Assembly: GCA_037127315.1 (NCBI GenBank)
Contig: JBBBDQ010000350.1
Coordinates: forward strand, 6,426,726-6,490,725
DNA: 64,000 bases
Direction of reading: 5' to 3'
DNA from: Ascarosepion bandense
Lineage: Eukaryota > Mollusca > Cephalopoda > Sepiida > Sepiidae
The first letter of the stretch is position 1, and each line of letters starts with the position of its first letter. A program made the translations under genes and the position numbers. Under the pieces are notes generated by a model. That model was not told where the DNA came from. It did not search any database and saw only the letters and a list, made by a program, of their open reading frames with translations. Below are positions 1-10,774 of this stretch, piece after piece.

Positions 1-52
1 TGGAATTCAAAATGGACTTGCTGATTTCTCATTCTAAGCTGCTCTCCATTAC
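1..52 (-). repeat. SINE-A fragment cut by window edge
   Basis: Read on the minus strand this matches the tRNA-like head of SINE-A (compare 24340-24404 and 25708-25790), including the B-box-like stretch around ggaattc and the ctccattacaccac end. Only the head is inside the window. It is more diverged than the copies at 23.5-26 kb. Confidence 0.55.
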
Positions 53-299
53 ACCCACCTCCACATATTTAAAATCAAAAAGAAAAGGATTGTCAGAGTC
101 AGGAAGCATTAAAGTAAGTGTTATTGATATAACAGAGCTATTAATATATTAAGTGTGTGTAAAAGTTCCCATTAGTATCTAGAAAGAATGCTGGAAACTT
201 TTGTGCACATATAATGTAAATGCAGGATTTTACTGAATATGTGAAAAATGTAACAGATATTGGCATGAAAAGGGGAATTAGGAAATGAAGATCGAATTT

Positions 300-480
300 G
301 GTTGAGTTCACATTACTGTAACTACCCTCAGAAAAGAAACAAATCTGCTTCTTCTCCTCCCAGCCAACGGTTCAATAGTAGAGTAAACTGGACTTTCTAG
401 TTTTCTGTCTAAGAGAGAACTCTAATACTGAAATCATTCAGGAGACAATAGGAAACTACTCCACTATCTTTCCCAAGAAT
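300..480 (+). repeat. Old, diverged SINE-A-like body
   Basis: The order of short blocks (pyrimidine run, ccag-like block followed by a ggttcaatag block, aactgga, then ggaaactactcc) follows the SINE-A body seen at 25800-25930, but with many changes. The match was made by eye and could be chance. Confidence 0.3.
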
Positions 481-2234
481 GCCTGGTAATTCACAGATAA
501 TAAAAAAGGGAAACTGCATACAGCCATGATAACCTACATCTTGAGGGGACATGACAAAGAAAAAGAATGATTTTACTATAAAAATGAATTAAACATCAAG
601 AAAAAATGGATTTACAACCAAGTCCACAACATTCAGCTATACTGAATCTGATCAATATGGATGTATGGATATAGAAGCTGTTTATCTCTCTTTGGTGAAG
701 ATAAGTCATGTGGGTCACATGACTGCCACCTAGTGATCTCACTTTATACATTGACAATATCAGTTAGTTTTACAGCAGCCAAACTAAAAGGTTGCTGTCT
801 TTAGCCAGTGGTCCACCCACCATGGCCCACTCAGAGGTTAAATTTGCTTCTCCAGTAGCTTACAATGCTATTTCACTTTCAGAAATATATCTTTCGCAGA
901 TACAGAATGAAACTCCAGCTTCCAGTCTTCAATTTGGGAAAACCCAAGATATTGTTTCCCATTCATGGAAGATGTCCTTGCCTAGGACATAGATGAATCT
1001 GGAGTCCTAAGTATAGCATCTCAATACACAAGAGTATCTCCATATTATATGTAAGACCCTTCTTTTTGTTTTTCCTCTGCTTTACTGTATAGATATACAT
1101 AATGTACTATTCTCCCTGTAGAACACTTGTATATATGTATATATAGTTTTTGTGTATATTTAGTATAAAAGTCTCTCAGAGAACAAAGCATGTTTGTCAT
1201 TCCTTTTTCATTTCAATCATTTTGTTCCATTTATGAACTACAGTGTTATCATATTATGGCTATAATGCCCGTAATGGAGGAAATAAGATTGTGAGAATAA
1301 ATCTTTCTTCCCTAGCTCTCTCCTATTACATAGAGATAGCTGACTATTTTTCAAAATATCCATGTTGATTGAGGATTTGTATAAGTGCAATGGTTAACAT
1401 ATTGATCTTGAAAGCCATTGGCAGTTAGATCAAACCTCGTTAAATACTCTAGAAATGTGCAACAAAATTGACTCATGTCCTACAAATATTTAATTTTGTG
1501 TGCTTTTCCATAGAACACTGGTTTTTCTCACTGACAATTACTATTTACTAAAACTTTGTACTCATTACTTCTGAAATCCCTTAACATTGCTTTTACAAAC
1601 TTACTTATCAGCGAGCTGTCAAAAAATATGTGAAAAGTAGAAGTACTATCTTTAAAAAAATCTGGTTGATAACATTTTAACAAAAGATATTCGATAAAGA
1701 AAATCAGACCATTTGAAAGTTCTTAATTTCTCTCTTACTTTCAAAGCTGCTCGGCAAAATTGAATCCATTGATTCTTTTTCCTGCTATCCTCATGGAAAA
1801 ACCTCCGATTAATTAATGGAGTCTGACTATTGACCACTCTCCATTTATTACTGAACCAAGTAGATTATTTCTAGTTATCTTGGCTTCTAAATCCTGAACT
1901 TGGTATTAACTGATCAATAGGTAGCAAAGTCTTTATAGATTTACGGCTAGCAACGCGTTATTGGCTGATGGTAATTGCTGCTTAAAGAGAGGCTGAGAGT
2001 TTTTTAAAATAACAAAAAAAGCATGAAGGATAAACAAACATGGATTTTAGTCATTGATTTAGGTTTCATTTAACATTCAACAAAATTTAGGTTATAAAGC
2101 AATATCTCCAGTTTGTGAAAGCAATTAATCATAAAGATGCAAATGTCAAATGTATTTGTAATTTAAGCACATTTTTCCTTTTCTTCACTTTTAACTCTTT
2201 TCTTTATGAACATTTTCTTTCCTCATAATTTAGG
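481..2234. other. No gene seen; AT-rich unique-looking DNA
   Basis: I see no supported gene. A possible tRNA-like SINE head lies near 1385-1440 (caatggttaac followed by gatcaaacctcg), similar in style to SINE-B at 30870. The short frames at 792-992 (+) and 1652-1837 (-) have no recognisable motif and are probably chance. Confidence 0.5.
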
Positions 2235-2898
2235 GTGACGCTAACCAATATCTACATGAATTCTCTCTTCAAATTAACACATTTGTTCCACATGAAGTGG
2301 ATTCCTTCTGTCTTTTCTACAAGTATTAAGATTACAAGAATCTGTAATGTGATCAGTCCTGACTTAGCATCTCAAATACAGTCACTTTCTCACCAGCGCA
2401 AGGTGGCTTCCCTGTGTCTCTTCTACAAATACTTTCAGGGCTTCTGCTCCAATGAACTTACCTCACTGGTGACCCCTATATATGAATTTACTTGAGCCAC
2501 AAGATTAGCAGCTAGGTTTCACTCTTTTACTGTGAAACCAATAAATTGTAAATGCAAATTCTACTCCAGTAGCTTCTTTTCTCGCACTCTCTGCCTGTGA
2601 AATTCCTTTCCATTTCCTTGCTTCTCCGACAGCTACAATCTCCAAGAATTTAAATGTAAAGTCAATAATCATCTTCTATCTCACTAACCTGCATCCTCCC
2701 TCTCATGCTCCTTTCTTTGTCCACTCCACTCTCATCAGTATTCTTATCCTTCTCTTACCCACTTCCTGACACCCACTATAACCTGTCACTTTTTCTCATA
2801 ACGTTCCTCCTATGTAACCCCCTGCAAAACAATGGCAGTAAAATGCCTTGCTTAGGGCAATATGATTATAAAAAAAAGATAGATAGATAGATAGATAG
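2235..2898 (+). pseudogene. LINE-A 3' end (reverse transcriptase C-terminus and tail)
   Basis: The first 86 codons (2235-2495) read like the extreme C-terminal tail of a non-LTR retrotransposon reverse transcriptase: a conserved block around ICNVISPDL, then LSHQRKVASLCLFYKY and a stretch about NELTSLV, the usual order in this protein type. Translation then continues with stops through an FFSR...NSFP-like block and ends in a 3' tail near tgcttagggcaatatgatt followed by A-rich (gata)n at 2878-2898. Other tails of this family lie at 2902, 3225, 9124(-), 11835, 14514, 25490, 28092(-) and 38771. The copy is 5' truncated, lacks any catalytic motif and is dead. The clade (CR1, RTE or Jockey type) was not settled. 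Confidence 0.75.
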
Positions 2899-3165
2899 CC
2901 CGACAGCTACAATCTTCAAGAATTTAAATGTAAAGTCAATAGTCATCTCCTATCTCACTAACCTGCATCCTCCCTCTCATGCGCCTTTCTTCGTCCACAC
3001 AACTCTCATCAGTATTCTTATCCTTCTCTTATCCATTTCCTGACACCCACTATAACCTGTCACTCTTTCTCATCACTTTTCTCCTATGTAACCCCCTGCA
3101 AAACAGTGGCAAAACTGTTCTTGATCTGCTAACCATGGCTAAGGATATTATTAAAAAAAAATAAA
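2899..3165 (+). repeat. LINE-A 3' tail, second adjacent copy
   Basis: Repeats the sequence of about 2627-2877 almost word for word (cagctacaatcttcaagaatt onward), starting immediately after the (gata)n run and ending in an A-run. It carries a different 3' end, with a ctaaccatggctaaggatat block that recurs at 4516-4540. This is either a tandem duplication of the tail or two independent insertions. Confidence 0.65.
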
Positions 3166-3224
3166 GGTATCTTCATAAAAACTGCTCTGACAAGCTTTTT
3201 TTCTTGATTCCCCAACCACATATA

Positions 3225-3555
3225 TTTATTCATGCTACTAGATAGGCATCAAGATCCCACCCTTCTACTATTGAAATAGTTAAATGTAACTTACTCTTCT
3301 ACTCTAATAGTTTCTTTTCTCACATTTTCTGTTTGTGGAATTTCCTTCCATTTGCTTGTTTTCCTGATAGCTACAATCTCCAAAAGTCCAAAATGCAATG
3401 TCAATTGCCAATTTCTATATACTTGATTTCCATTCGTCTCTATCATTTCTTTCACATTCATTGCACCTTGTTTTTTTTTCTCTCACTGTAACTCCCTGTG
3501 CACTAGTCGAGTTCTTGCCTTGCTTTTGTGAAATGATTATATAAAAAAAAAATGT
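3225..3555 (+). repeat. LINE-A 3' tail, third copy
   Basis: Shows the family order: catgctactagat, then ctctaatagtttcttttctcac, a gctacaatctccaaaag block, actccctg and an A-rich end at 3541-3551. It is more diverged than the two preceding copies. Confidence 0.6.
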
Positions 3556-3626
3556 TTAAAATTTTGTTACCTTTAGGATGAAATTGATGGAAAACCAGAC
3601 AATTCTGTTTTCTCCTCATCTATCGT

Positions 3627-3905
3627 TAGTGCCATACATGATACACAGTCGGACGATCATATCTCCTTCGATTCATGACTATATAGATTTTCCAGCAATA
3701 GGTTGCCATTTGTTTCTATGAAATACTGGTTGCTAACCAAGGTTATAGAAACCCGATCTGTCCTGCTATTCCACCCATAACTGGGGAGGAGAAGAGACAG
3801 ATTTCCCAAGGGTATTTGCACATAAGTGAATGTAACAAACCTGATTGGAATTCAAACACAGCTCACTGATTTCTTATACTTAGCCAATATCCATTACACC
3901 ACACC
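3627..3905 (-). repeat. SINE-A, diverged full-length copy
   Basis: On the minus strand it has the tRNA-like head (about 3845-3905), the tgggaaatctgtctcttctcc block, the gggtttctatagcc-like centre and the atgatcg/tgtatcatg-type 3' end. Same family as 23516, 24096 and 25708, but older. Confidence 0.65.
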
Positions 3906-4109
3906 ACACATCAATAATTATTAATTACAAAGATTAATAGTAAAAAGACACCTAGTGAAAATCAAACTCAATACATCAAAAATTATTTAAATTATTTACA
4001 CTCAGACTATTGTTTCCATATTTGTTGTTAGGTTCTCAAATGCTTATCGGGTGCTTATCAACCCATGTAACTTCCAAAGAATTTCAAAACTGAATTTTTT
4101 ATTTCAACT

Positions 4110-4500
4110 AAAGTGAACTCTATTTACATTATTCAGACTATTGTCTTCATCATTTGTACGATGTTTTGGCCATTGTATGCTCTGGCCTTCTTTGGGTGCT
4201 AGGAATTTTGAACCAAAGCCTTTATTACAATCACTGGGATATATCATACGCATTCCTTGCGTAAAGCCTTGATTTGAAGTCATGAGTTATCTCCCGCTAA
4301 CCTTGCAAGTTACTTGTTCACCACTGCTGTAGCCTGGTATTGAACTCACAACTCTTTCGAAATTCCTAACACCTGAAGAAGACCAGAGCATACAATGGCC
4401 GAAAGGTCGTACAAATGGCAACAAAAATGAGGACAATAGTTCGAATAATATAAATACTGTAAATAATAAATCATCTCAGAAATATAGACAAATACTAAAG
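4110..4500. mobile_element. Family T element (about 390 bp, terminal inverted repeats)
   Basis: The left end (4125-4205) is the reverse complement of the right end (4370-4465): cattattcagactattgtc pairs with gacaatagttcgaataat, and both arms contain a ggccattgtatgctctgg-type block. The centre, read on the minus strand, has a tRNA-like B-box block (gttgtgagttcaatacc). The 3' end ccgaaaggtcgtacaaatgg plus gacaatagttcg is the sequence from which the 98-bp satellite at 54.6 kb is built. Non-autonomous, with no coding capacity. It also carries a ctgaaga ... gaaa hairpin motif at 4373-4404. Confidence 0.65.
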
Positions 4501-4619
4501 TGAACTGTTCTTGGTCTGCTGACCATGGCTAAGGATATCTTTTTCTTATTCAGTACTATTCAGATATTGTTTGTCCAGTTTGCACTTAGTCCAAACATGC
4601 ACTGCCCAGCCCAGAGATT

Positions 4620-5215
4620 GAACTTACATTTACTATGTCACTAAATTCATGAACCAACACTTCAATCCATTTTCTAATGGAAAATGGAGCAAGCAATAAC
4701 TGAGCAGTAATAAAAAATATTGATAGAGAGAAGCTTCATTTGGAGACATTAAAACTAACAATCCAGACATTTTCAAGATTTGTTGCCAATGTGATTTTAT
4801 TAAATTGATCAGTTTTACTATCAAGGCAGGAGTAAATGGTTGTATCATCAGTATAGATACCAAGTTGAGTACTGATGCCATCAGAAAGGTCATTGATGGA
4901 AATTTAGAACAAAGTAGGTCCAAAGATAGAGCCCTTGGAGACACCTACAAAAAGATCAACTTTCATTTTGTAATTTGATAAGAAAGATTGAATCAGTTCA
5001 AATATTTGTTTGGAATTATCATAACCTTTCAACTTAAGAAGACCAGTATGCCAAACCCAGTGAAAAACTTTCAAAATGTCCATAGCAATAGTCAGAGGTA
5101 CACCTGCCTTATCTTAAGCATTGATAGACTTGGCAATAATCATTAGTACACCAACAGTTGACTTAGAGAAGTGAAAGCCATACTGTTTGTCTGAAGAAGA
5201 CCCTGGGATGTGAGA
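4620..5215 (-). pseudogene. Non-LTR retrotransposon reverse transcriptase relic
   Basis: The minus strand, read through several frames, gives the central palm of a LINE reverse transcriptase in the right order. A YGF-FSKST block lies near 5175, a motif-A-like AMDILKVFHWVWHTGLL near 5080-5030, then QSFLSN, GVSKGSIFGPTLF near 4945-4905, FINDLSDGI, and a catalytic-box-like GIYTDDTTIYS near 4865-4835 (Y-T-D-D, where Y-A-D-D is usual). Frameshifts and stops break it repeatedly, so it cannot encode a protein. The motif spelling resembles CR1/Jockey-like elements, but I cannot place the clade. A related shorter scrap is at 32250-32440. Confidence 0.75.
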
Positions 5216-5900
5216 TGCTTAACCAATTTTTTTACTCTTTATGAACATCTGGAATTTTTATAATTTTTGCTAAATGAATATAAATACTATTAACGGTTTT
5301 AAAGATTCACATATTTGCCATATCCTTTACAAAAGTATGATGAAAATTTTTATATGTGCTTGCTTTCTTGATAGGTATTGTATTTTTTGGGCCTTCACTA
5401 AAAATGTAATCACTGGAATGAATACAATACTTAATGCATTTATTTAATAATTTCTCCCATTGGTATCAAAATCTTCCAAAATGATCAGTTATGTATATAA
5501 TATATCAAATACTGTTTTATTATAGAAAGAGACAAAATAATTACTTGCATTTATAATTAATATTGATCACCTAGACTAAACTTGATTTTTGATTGACATT
5601 TTTATACACGTTTGTTCATTGTCCGCAACAATAATTTTTCATTGCAAACCTCTTTGTCAGTGACATTAAATTCTCATATTATTATTATAGTTATCAAGTG
5701 AGAGAACATTGTACCAATAAACTGATGCTGGGGTACAAATATACAAAGCCCAAAATACCCTGCGTCACACCCAGTCTAATAAGGGTATACCAGGTACATG
5801 CACATCACAGCATAGAATGGTAACATGCCTGATGTGGCATTAGGGCAGTTATTATTATTTTGGTGTTGCACATTTATATAGACCATAGAAATTCTGTTCT
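5216..5900. other. No gene seen; AT-rich
   Basis: Nothing coding is supported. The 5690-5880 part (repeated att triplets before tggtgttgc) looks repeat-derived, but I could not match it to another copy in the window. Confidence 0.4.
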
Positions 5901-5909
5901 GATTGTATG

Positions 5910-6060
5910 ATGATTTTCTAAGAATATCTTAGATGTGGCACAAGGCCGAAAGCGTAAAGCACCCAGTGAGGTCCAAACTCACGATGCAATTGTAATTGTT
6001 CTAGCAACACAAGTTTGCTAACAATTATACCACATCAAGGTGCCCCAGTTCTTGACAAGA
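5910..6060 (-). repeat. SINE-B tRNA-like copy
   Basis: On the minus strand, gatgtggtataattgttagc is an A-box-like block, followed by a B-box-like gtgagtttggacctcac and then gctttcggccttgtgcc. The same order appears on the plus strand at 30870-30990 (gtgtaatggttaacaag, gagttcaatcctcgctgg, tttcggttttgtgcc). A pol III derived SINE head is the simplest reading. Confidence 0.5.
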
Positions 6061-6109
6061 TTTTTCAAAACTCAAGAACTTTTCAGAGAATCCTTACAGA
6101 GTAAATGAT

Positions 6110-6365
6110 GAACTTTCTGGAGCTTTACAATCTTGACTTCAATTTCGATTTTTCCTTTCAATTTTCTTGATGATGTTCAAAGTGCACCCATTACTACAGG
6201 AATTACTTCAACAGACATCCTCCATAATTTCTTCAACTCACTAGCCACATCCTGGTATTTTTAACCTTTTCAATTTCTTTGGAGTTAACTGTTGTATTGT
6301 GCAGCAAAATTAATAATTTGACACTACTTTCCTTATCTATCACAATAAGGTCAGGTCTTTGTTCT
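6110..6365 (-). pseudogene. LINE C-terminal ORF scrap (second type)
   Basis: Minus-strand translation gives RPDLIVIDKESS, then NSKEIEKVK, KYQDVASELKKLW and VEVIPVVMGAL in the order seen at the very C-terminus of a group of animal non-LTR retrotransposon polymerases. One frameshift near 6262 and further breaks after MGAL make it a relic. A hAT-type MITE starts just 3' on the plus strand (6410). Confidence 0.65.
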
Positions 6366-6409
6366 CCAATGATATGATTTGATAAGTAACACTTTCTTAA
6401 TGTCTAGAC

Positions 6410-6661
6410 CAGTGTTTCTCAACCTTTTTAAGCAATGGCACACTAAGGAGCAAATGAAAATATCACAGCACCTTAGTAAAATTCTTAAAGGGTATACATG
6501 TTTCTATTTAATTATTTGCACTGCTTATTTAGTAAAATACTAACACTGTAACATTACTATTTTCACACACACACACACACGCACATAAATATATATATGT
6601 ATGCCATGACAATATTGCATGCCACACTAATATCTCATGATACAACAGTTGTGAATCACTG
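6410..6661. mobile_element. hAT-type MITE, 252 bp
   Basis: The left end begins cagtgtttctcaacc, the classic hAT terminal motif; the right end ends gttgtgaatcactg, its imperfect inverted complement. The flanking octamers gtctagac (6402-6409) and gtcattac (6662-6669) could be an 8-bp target duplication with three mismatches, as expected for an old hAT insertion. There is no ORF; (ca)n and (ta)n runs lie inside. Confidence 0.6.
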
Positions 6662-7189
6662 GTCATTACACAAATCAAATTTCCCTACTGATTTTTGAAA
6701 AGCGAAAAGGTGTTTCTTCCATTCTTCAAAATTGTTTGGAAAGTCATTCTTTAGTGATCATCATATGCTGCCTAAATGCTTTCTTGTTAATTTCTTCTGT
6801 ACCATTTCAATGGTCATTTTAACTTTGAAAAACACCAGAAATCACAAAGAGCTAATTCTGGACAGTCATGGCAGTGTAGGGAGCAATGTTTTGCCAAACC
6901 ACCTTGCATAAAACATGAAAAAATCGATGAAAAAATGCTCAGTGAAATGGTCAGTGTGATGGTTACACAGTACACAAATTTACTCAATGGAGTGTCTGTT
7001 ACTGCATATACAGAAATATCCCCTCTGAGTGTCTGCCAAATCACATCAAGAATGAATAACTGATTCTCAACATATTCAAAATGGCTCGTTACTTTCTAGA
7101 CAGACCATATATTCTATATATCCAAACAACCCACACTTAATAAAATCCCATTTAAATCTGGTCATAACACATTACATTGCATTTGAATA

Positions 7190-7495
7190 TATGGTTCTGT
7201 TGTCATTTCAAGCTCTCGCGCGGTGTGACATCACAGAACTGCATTACAAATTTGCAAACTGTGTTTGCTATTTTTCATAAATGTTGCCATTGCTTAGTGG
7301 AGTTTTATGTCAACACAAGATAAAATCGTTGCTGATGGTGGATGTTTTTGTGTTAACATCCTTGTAACCTCTCTGAAGATGGCTCATGTGAGCTGAAAGC
7401 TTAGAACCAACTTAATAAAAAATTATCCAAATATTGGGGAATTTTTGTCTTTATTTTCAACTGAAATTAAAGCCAAAATATGATGTTTAGAACGG
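7190..7495 (+). repeat. Family R repeat
   Basis: Shares with 15440-15640 the blocks ctgatggtggatg, taacat(c/t)cttgtaacc, ctgaagatggctcat and agcttagaacc, plus a right end (ttgtctttattttcaactga, then aagccaaaatatgatg) that appears inverted as the left end of the other copy. This implies terminal inverted repeats. The 7373-7398 part forms a small hairpin between ctgaaga and gaaa. Confidence 0.55.
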
Positions 7496-7964
7496 CTCAT
7501 GATTAAACATAATAGACATTCATTGTCTCTTATATTTAACAGTGTATGTTTAAAAAATATATAAGTATATAGGTATATTTATTATTTATCAGCAAGAACT
7601 CTGAAGTACATTTAATTAAATTCAACTCACCAGGCCTATTTAATTTTAATTGTATTTTTTCAGTTTTAGAATAAATTGTTGCACTTCAAGATAAAACAAA
7701 CTGTCAAAGAGTTTGTATGCTTTTTTTGTATTTTTGAGTACTAGAATTTTTTGCAAAATGCTAATGTGCGTTGAAATCCTCACAATGTTTAGTATTGTTG
7801 AAGTTATCGCTAACATTTTTTTTAATTTTAAAAACTCTGTTTCATTCAATTTTACAAGCCAACCGTTGAAATCTGAATAAGCTGATTTGTTTAGAAAAAT
7901 ACTTTAATAAAACCATACTTTATAGCTTAATAATTTCTTTAATTTTCATAAGACTTCATGTGAA

Positions 7965-8180
7965 CAATAATTTTTTAAGAAGATTTTTTTCTTTTTCCAT
8001 TTTATCAGTGAATAATATATCCTTAAGATTTCTTACTCTTGAGTATGCAACATACAACTGGCCATGCATAAATATTTCTTTCTGAAGCCAAATTCCAAAT
8101 TTTTTAAGCATTTGGCCTTGTGATTTTTTATAGTTCTCACAAACACACAGCAAACTGAAAAATGGAATCTTGTATATATA
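7965..8180 (-). pseudogene. Pif1/Helitron-like helicase C-terminal relic
   Basis: The minus-strand frame ending at 7956 contains KKSQGQMLKKFGIWL, then GQLYVAYSRVRNLKDI. These are the superfamily 1B helicase motifs V/VI of Pif1-type proteins (usual forms NKSQGQT and HGQLYVA-SRV). In animal genomes such scraps usually come from Helitron Rep-helicase proteins, but a host PIF1-derived pseudogene is possible. About 65 codons remain, with neither Walker A nor a Rep nuclease nearby. The following minus-strand frame at 7646-7849 has no recognisable domain. Confidence 0.7.
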
Positions 8181-9118
8181 AAAACTTAAAGAAAAAATGC
8201 AAAAAAAAACAATATTGTATTTTTATTAAATAAGTATTTGTTATTTTAATCAATAGATTGTTTTTAAAAAAAAACTAAGAGTATTTTGGATGCTATTTCC
8301 AATGTTTGCTCTTGGAAATTTCTCTTTGAGCAATTCTCCAAGGTCTAATAAATCAGACAATCTTGATAACAATCAAAAAATTACTTGAGAATAATCAACA
8401 CTATAGATGGACAATAGTGGAAATAACCAAATCACATACTGAAAATCACTTGCAGTAGATTTATGATAGTCACTTTGATGTGTGGCTTACACATAAATTG
8501 TGTACAATTCAATACTGTGATATCCTATAGCCTTTCTAAGTATCTATCATCAGTGATGCCTTGTTCTAATTCCACTGCCATCCATTTTTGATACCTTGTA
8601 CTCCTCAACTCAGAAATAAACAAAACATCAAGGTTATAAAAGCTGAGATAGCAACACTTGTTCAAATAGTAATTAGCATATGATAATTATGATTCCTTAT
8701 TTCAGAAAATAACCAAAACATAGTAACTATAGTAACCAAGATAACGATATTTTAAATACATCAATGTAAATAATAACAATATTTATTCCTCTCAGAGATT
8801 ACCAAAACATTTTAAAGAATTTGGCCATTTATATTTCATGTGTCATTTTGTAATTTGTGCAAATTTTTCTGCCTTTTAATTACAGAGAAAATGTAATATG
8901 TTCAAACATGTTTGTTGACACAGTTTCAAGTGTCCTTGGCATTTTGCCACAGACTGGAGACTCTATCTTGATTCAATTACAGGAATTTGTTTTCTTTTTT
9001 AATTGTTCTGATATTTTATGCTTACAACTGATTCACTTTCTTATGTAAGATGAAAGTGAAAAAAAAAAACAATTTATTGTTCCATTGATATTTTTTAAAG
9101 TTAGCATCTTTTTTCTTA
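8181..9118. other. No gene seen
   Basis: AT-rich sequence with poly-A/T runs. The open frame at 8857-9048 (+) has no recognisable motif. Confidence 0.45.
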
Positions 9119-9119
9119 T

Positions 9120-9460
9120 CAGAATTTTTTTTATAATCATTTTACCCCAAGCAAGGCAGGACCGCCACTGGTGCTCAGGGGGCTACAGTGAGAAAAAAAA
9201 CAAGGTACAAGAGTTGTCAAAGAAAGGATAAGGGATAGATGGGAACCTAGGAGATAGAAGATAGCAATTGACATTGCATTCAAACTTTTCGAAATTGTAG
9301 TTATCAGGGAAGCAAGCAAACAAAAGGTAATTCCACAAACAGGAAATGCAAGAAAAAAAACTGTTAGAGTATAAGGAGCAGTTTCAATAGTAAAAGAGTG
9401 GGACCTAGATGCCAATCTAGTAGCGTGTGTAAACATGTGTGGTTGGGGAACCAAGGCAAA
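9120..9460 (-). repeat. LINE-A 3' end, minus strand
   Basis: The minus strand shows the LINE-A order: catgtttacacacgctac block, cactcttttactattgaaac, tttcttgcatttcctg, gctactataa-like block, and the tail cttgcttggggtaaaatgat followed by poly-T on the plus strand (9124-9133). Long minus-strand frames at 9137-9723 are translations of this repeat and SINE-C, not genes. Confidence 0.65.
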
Positions 9461-9518
9461 AAGCTAATCAGAGCATTTGCCATGAAAATACTTGTAAGTG
9501 ATGTGTATCCCATTCTTT

Positions 9519-9522
<4 letters not shown>

Positions 9523-9555
<33 letters not shown>

Positions 9556-9774
9556 CCGCAGACAGATCTGTTTCACTGTAGCACAGCTCATCAGTACGGT
9601 CAGATATCTGATTACTTTAAGCCAGGATTGAAATCTGACCGAATTGTTATCAGTCGGCATTTCTACCTCTGAGCTATGGGCGCTCGGTAGAAGAAGACAG
9701 ACTTTTAGCGTGTGATATACCATGTAAACATATGCCAGTAGCTAAGAATGTTCTAATTCATTACTGAATGAACG

Positions 9775-9775
<1 letters not shown>
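9523..9775 (-). repeat. (TA)n followed by SINE-C
   Basis: 9523-9551 is (ta)n. From 9555 the minus strand carries SINE-C: an A-box-like catagctcagaggtagaaat and a B-box-like gatttcaatcctggc, with the tactgatgagctgtg and gaaacagatctgtctgcgga 3' part. Other copies are at 39130, 39435 and 46068. Its far end meets a second (ta)n/(tg)n block at 9775-9823. Confidence 0.7.

Positions 9776-9823
<48 letters not shown>
9775..9823. repeat. (TA)n(TG)n microsatellite
   Basis: About five ta units grade directly into roughly fifteen tg units. Confidence 0.9.
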
Positions 9824-9824
<1 letters not shown>

Positions 9825-10133
9825 TTAGGCAGCAAAGTTTCTTTTAAACATGTCAGATTAAATAAATTGCAAACATTATATTTGCTTATTTTTAATAAAA
9901 TCCCTTCATACTCACAGATAATCTTTCACGTATTATAATTGAAAGATGTCAGAAATGAGCTGTAACGTTGACAGATGTTATCATTCATTTCTCAAGGTAC
10001 CCAAGTACTTTCAACCTCTTTCCAAGATCATCTTCAGGGATGTGAGTTATGGTAACAAATGTAACCAGAAAACTGTGTTGCTTAAAACTACTGTACATTT
10101 TTTTCTCCTTCAAATATAATGGTTGACAAATTG

Positions 10134-10170
<37 letters not shown>
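10134..10170. repeat. (TA)n microsatellite
   Basis: Uninterrupted ta dinucleotides. Confidence 0.9.
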
Positions 10171-10172
<2 letters not shown>

Positions 10173-10432
10173 CATTATTATTACTAGTACAAGTATTAGT
10201 AACATAAACAGTAAAAGTTAATGAGAAACTTATCGATAAGCACTTCTGCTTATGGAAAGACAGGGGACACTGGGAAAGACCAGATGATCTCACCGGGTCA
10301 GCAACCTAGAGTTTATTAACAATTGCTAAAGGAGAAAATACAAGGAAATGCCCTCAGGATTCACCGAAAGGGAGAGAGGATGATGAATTCAAATGAATCA
10401 ATTGGCAATGAACCCGGAATGAAAAACAAACC

Positions 10433-10774
10433 ATGAATTTAGGAAAGTGCACGGACTTCTCATGTGTTTGTAGTCGGAAATTCAGGTCCCAAAAGGGAGT
10501 GAAGATTCACCTTACAAAAATGGGTTGTGCTTCTCTGAAAATGGTTCAGGAGGAGCGCTCTGCCAACACAAATAAGACGTCGGAAAACCAATGCCAGGAT
10601 GCATACCACAATGCTGAGGATATCCAAGCTGTTAAATTAAAGGAGGAGACGCAACCCAAACTGCCAAGAATCAAATTTCCACCAGCATCCAGATCAGAAG
10701 CGTGGTGTATGCTAGACAACATCATTAGCAAAACATTACGTAATGAGCTGAGAAGAAAGAAATGTCATGACTGA
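10433..10774 (+). CDS. 113-codon ORF with CxC...H...C zinc-finger-like N-terminus, probably retroelement-derived
   Basis: Opens at ATG 10433 and is uninterrupted to TGA 10774. Residues 11-32 hold C11-x-C13, a basic segment (SRKFRSQKGVKIH), H26 and C32 in the sequence TKMGC. This is a truncated C2H2/CCHC-like finger of the style found at the N-terminus of some non-LTR retrotransposon ORFs (usual neighbourhood G-KIHQ-KM-C). A PPASRSEAWCMLD segment near residue 82-94 resembles the region after that finger in such proteins. There is no reverse transcriptase downstream, so this is either a truncated retroelement N-terminus or, less likely, a domesticated small protein. It sits between two identical 18-bp direct repeats (10235 and 11157). 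The surrounding 10.4-11 kb has more CG dinucleotides than the flanks. Confidence 0.45.
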   Translation: MNLGKCTDFSCVCSRKFRSQKGVKIHLTKMGCASLKMVQEERSANTNKTSENQCQDAYHNAEDIQAVKLKEETQPKLPRIKFPPASRSEAWCMLDNIISKTLRNELRRKKCHD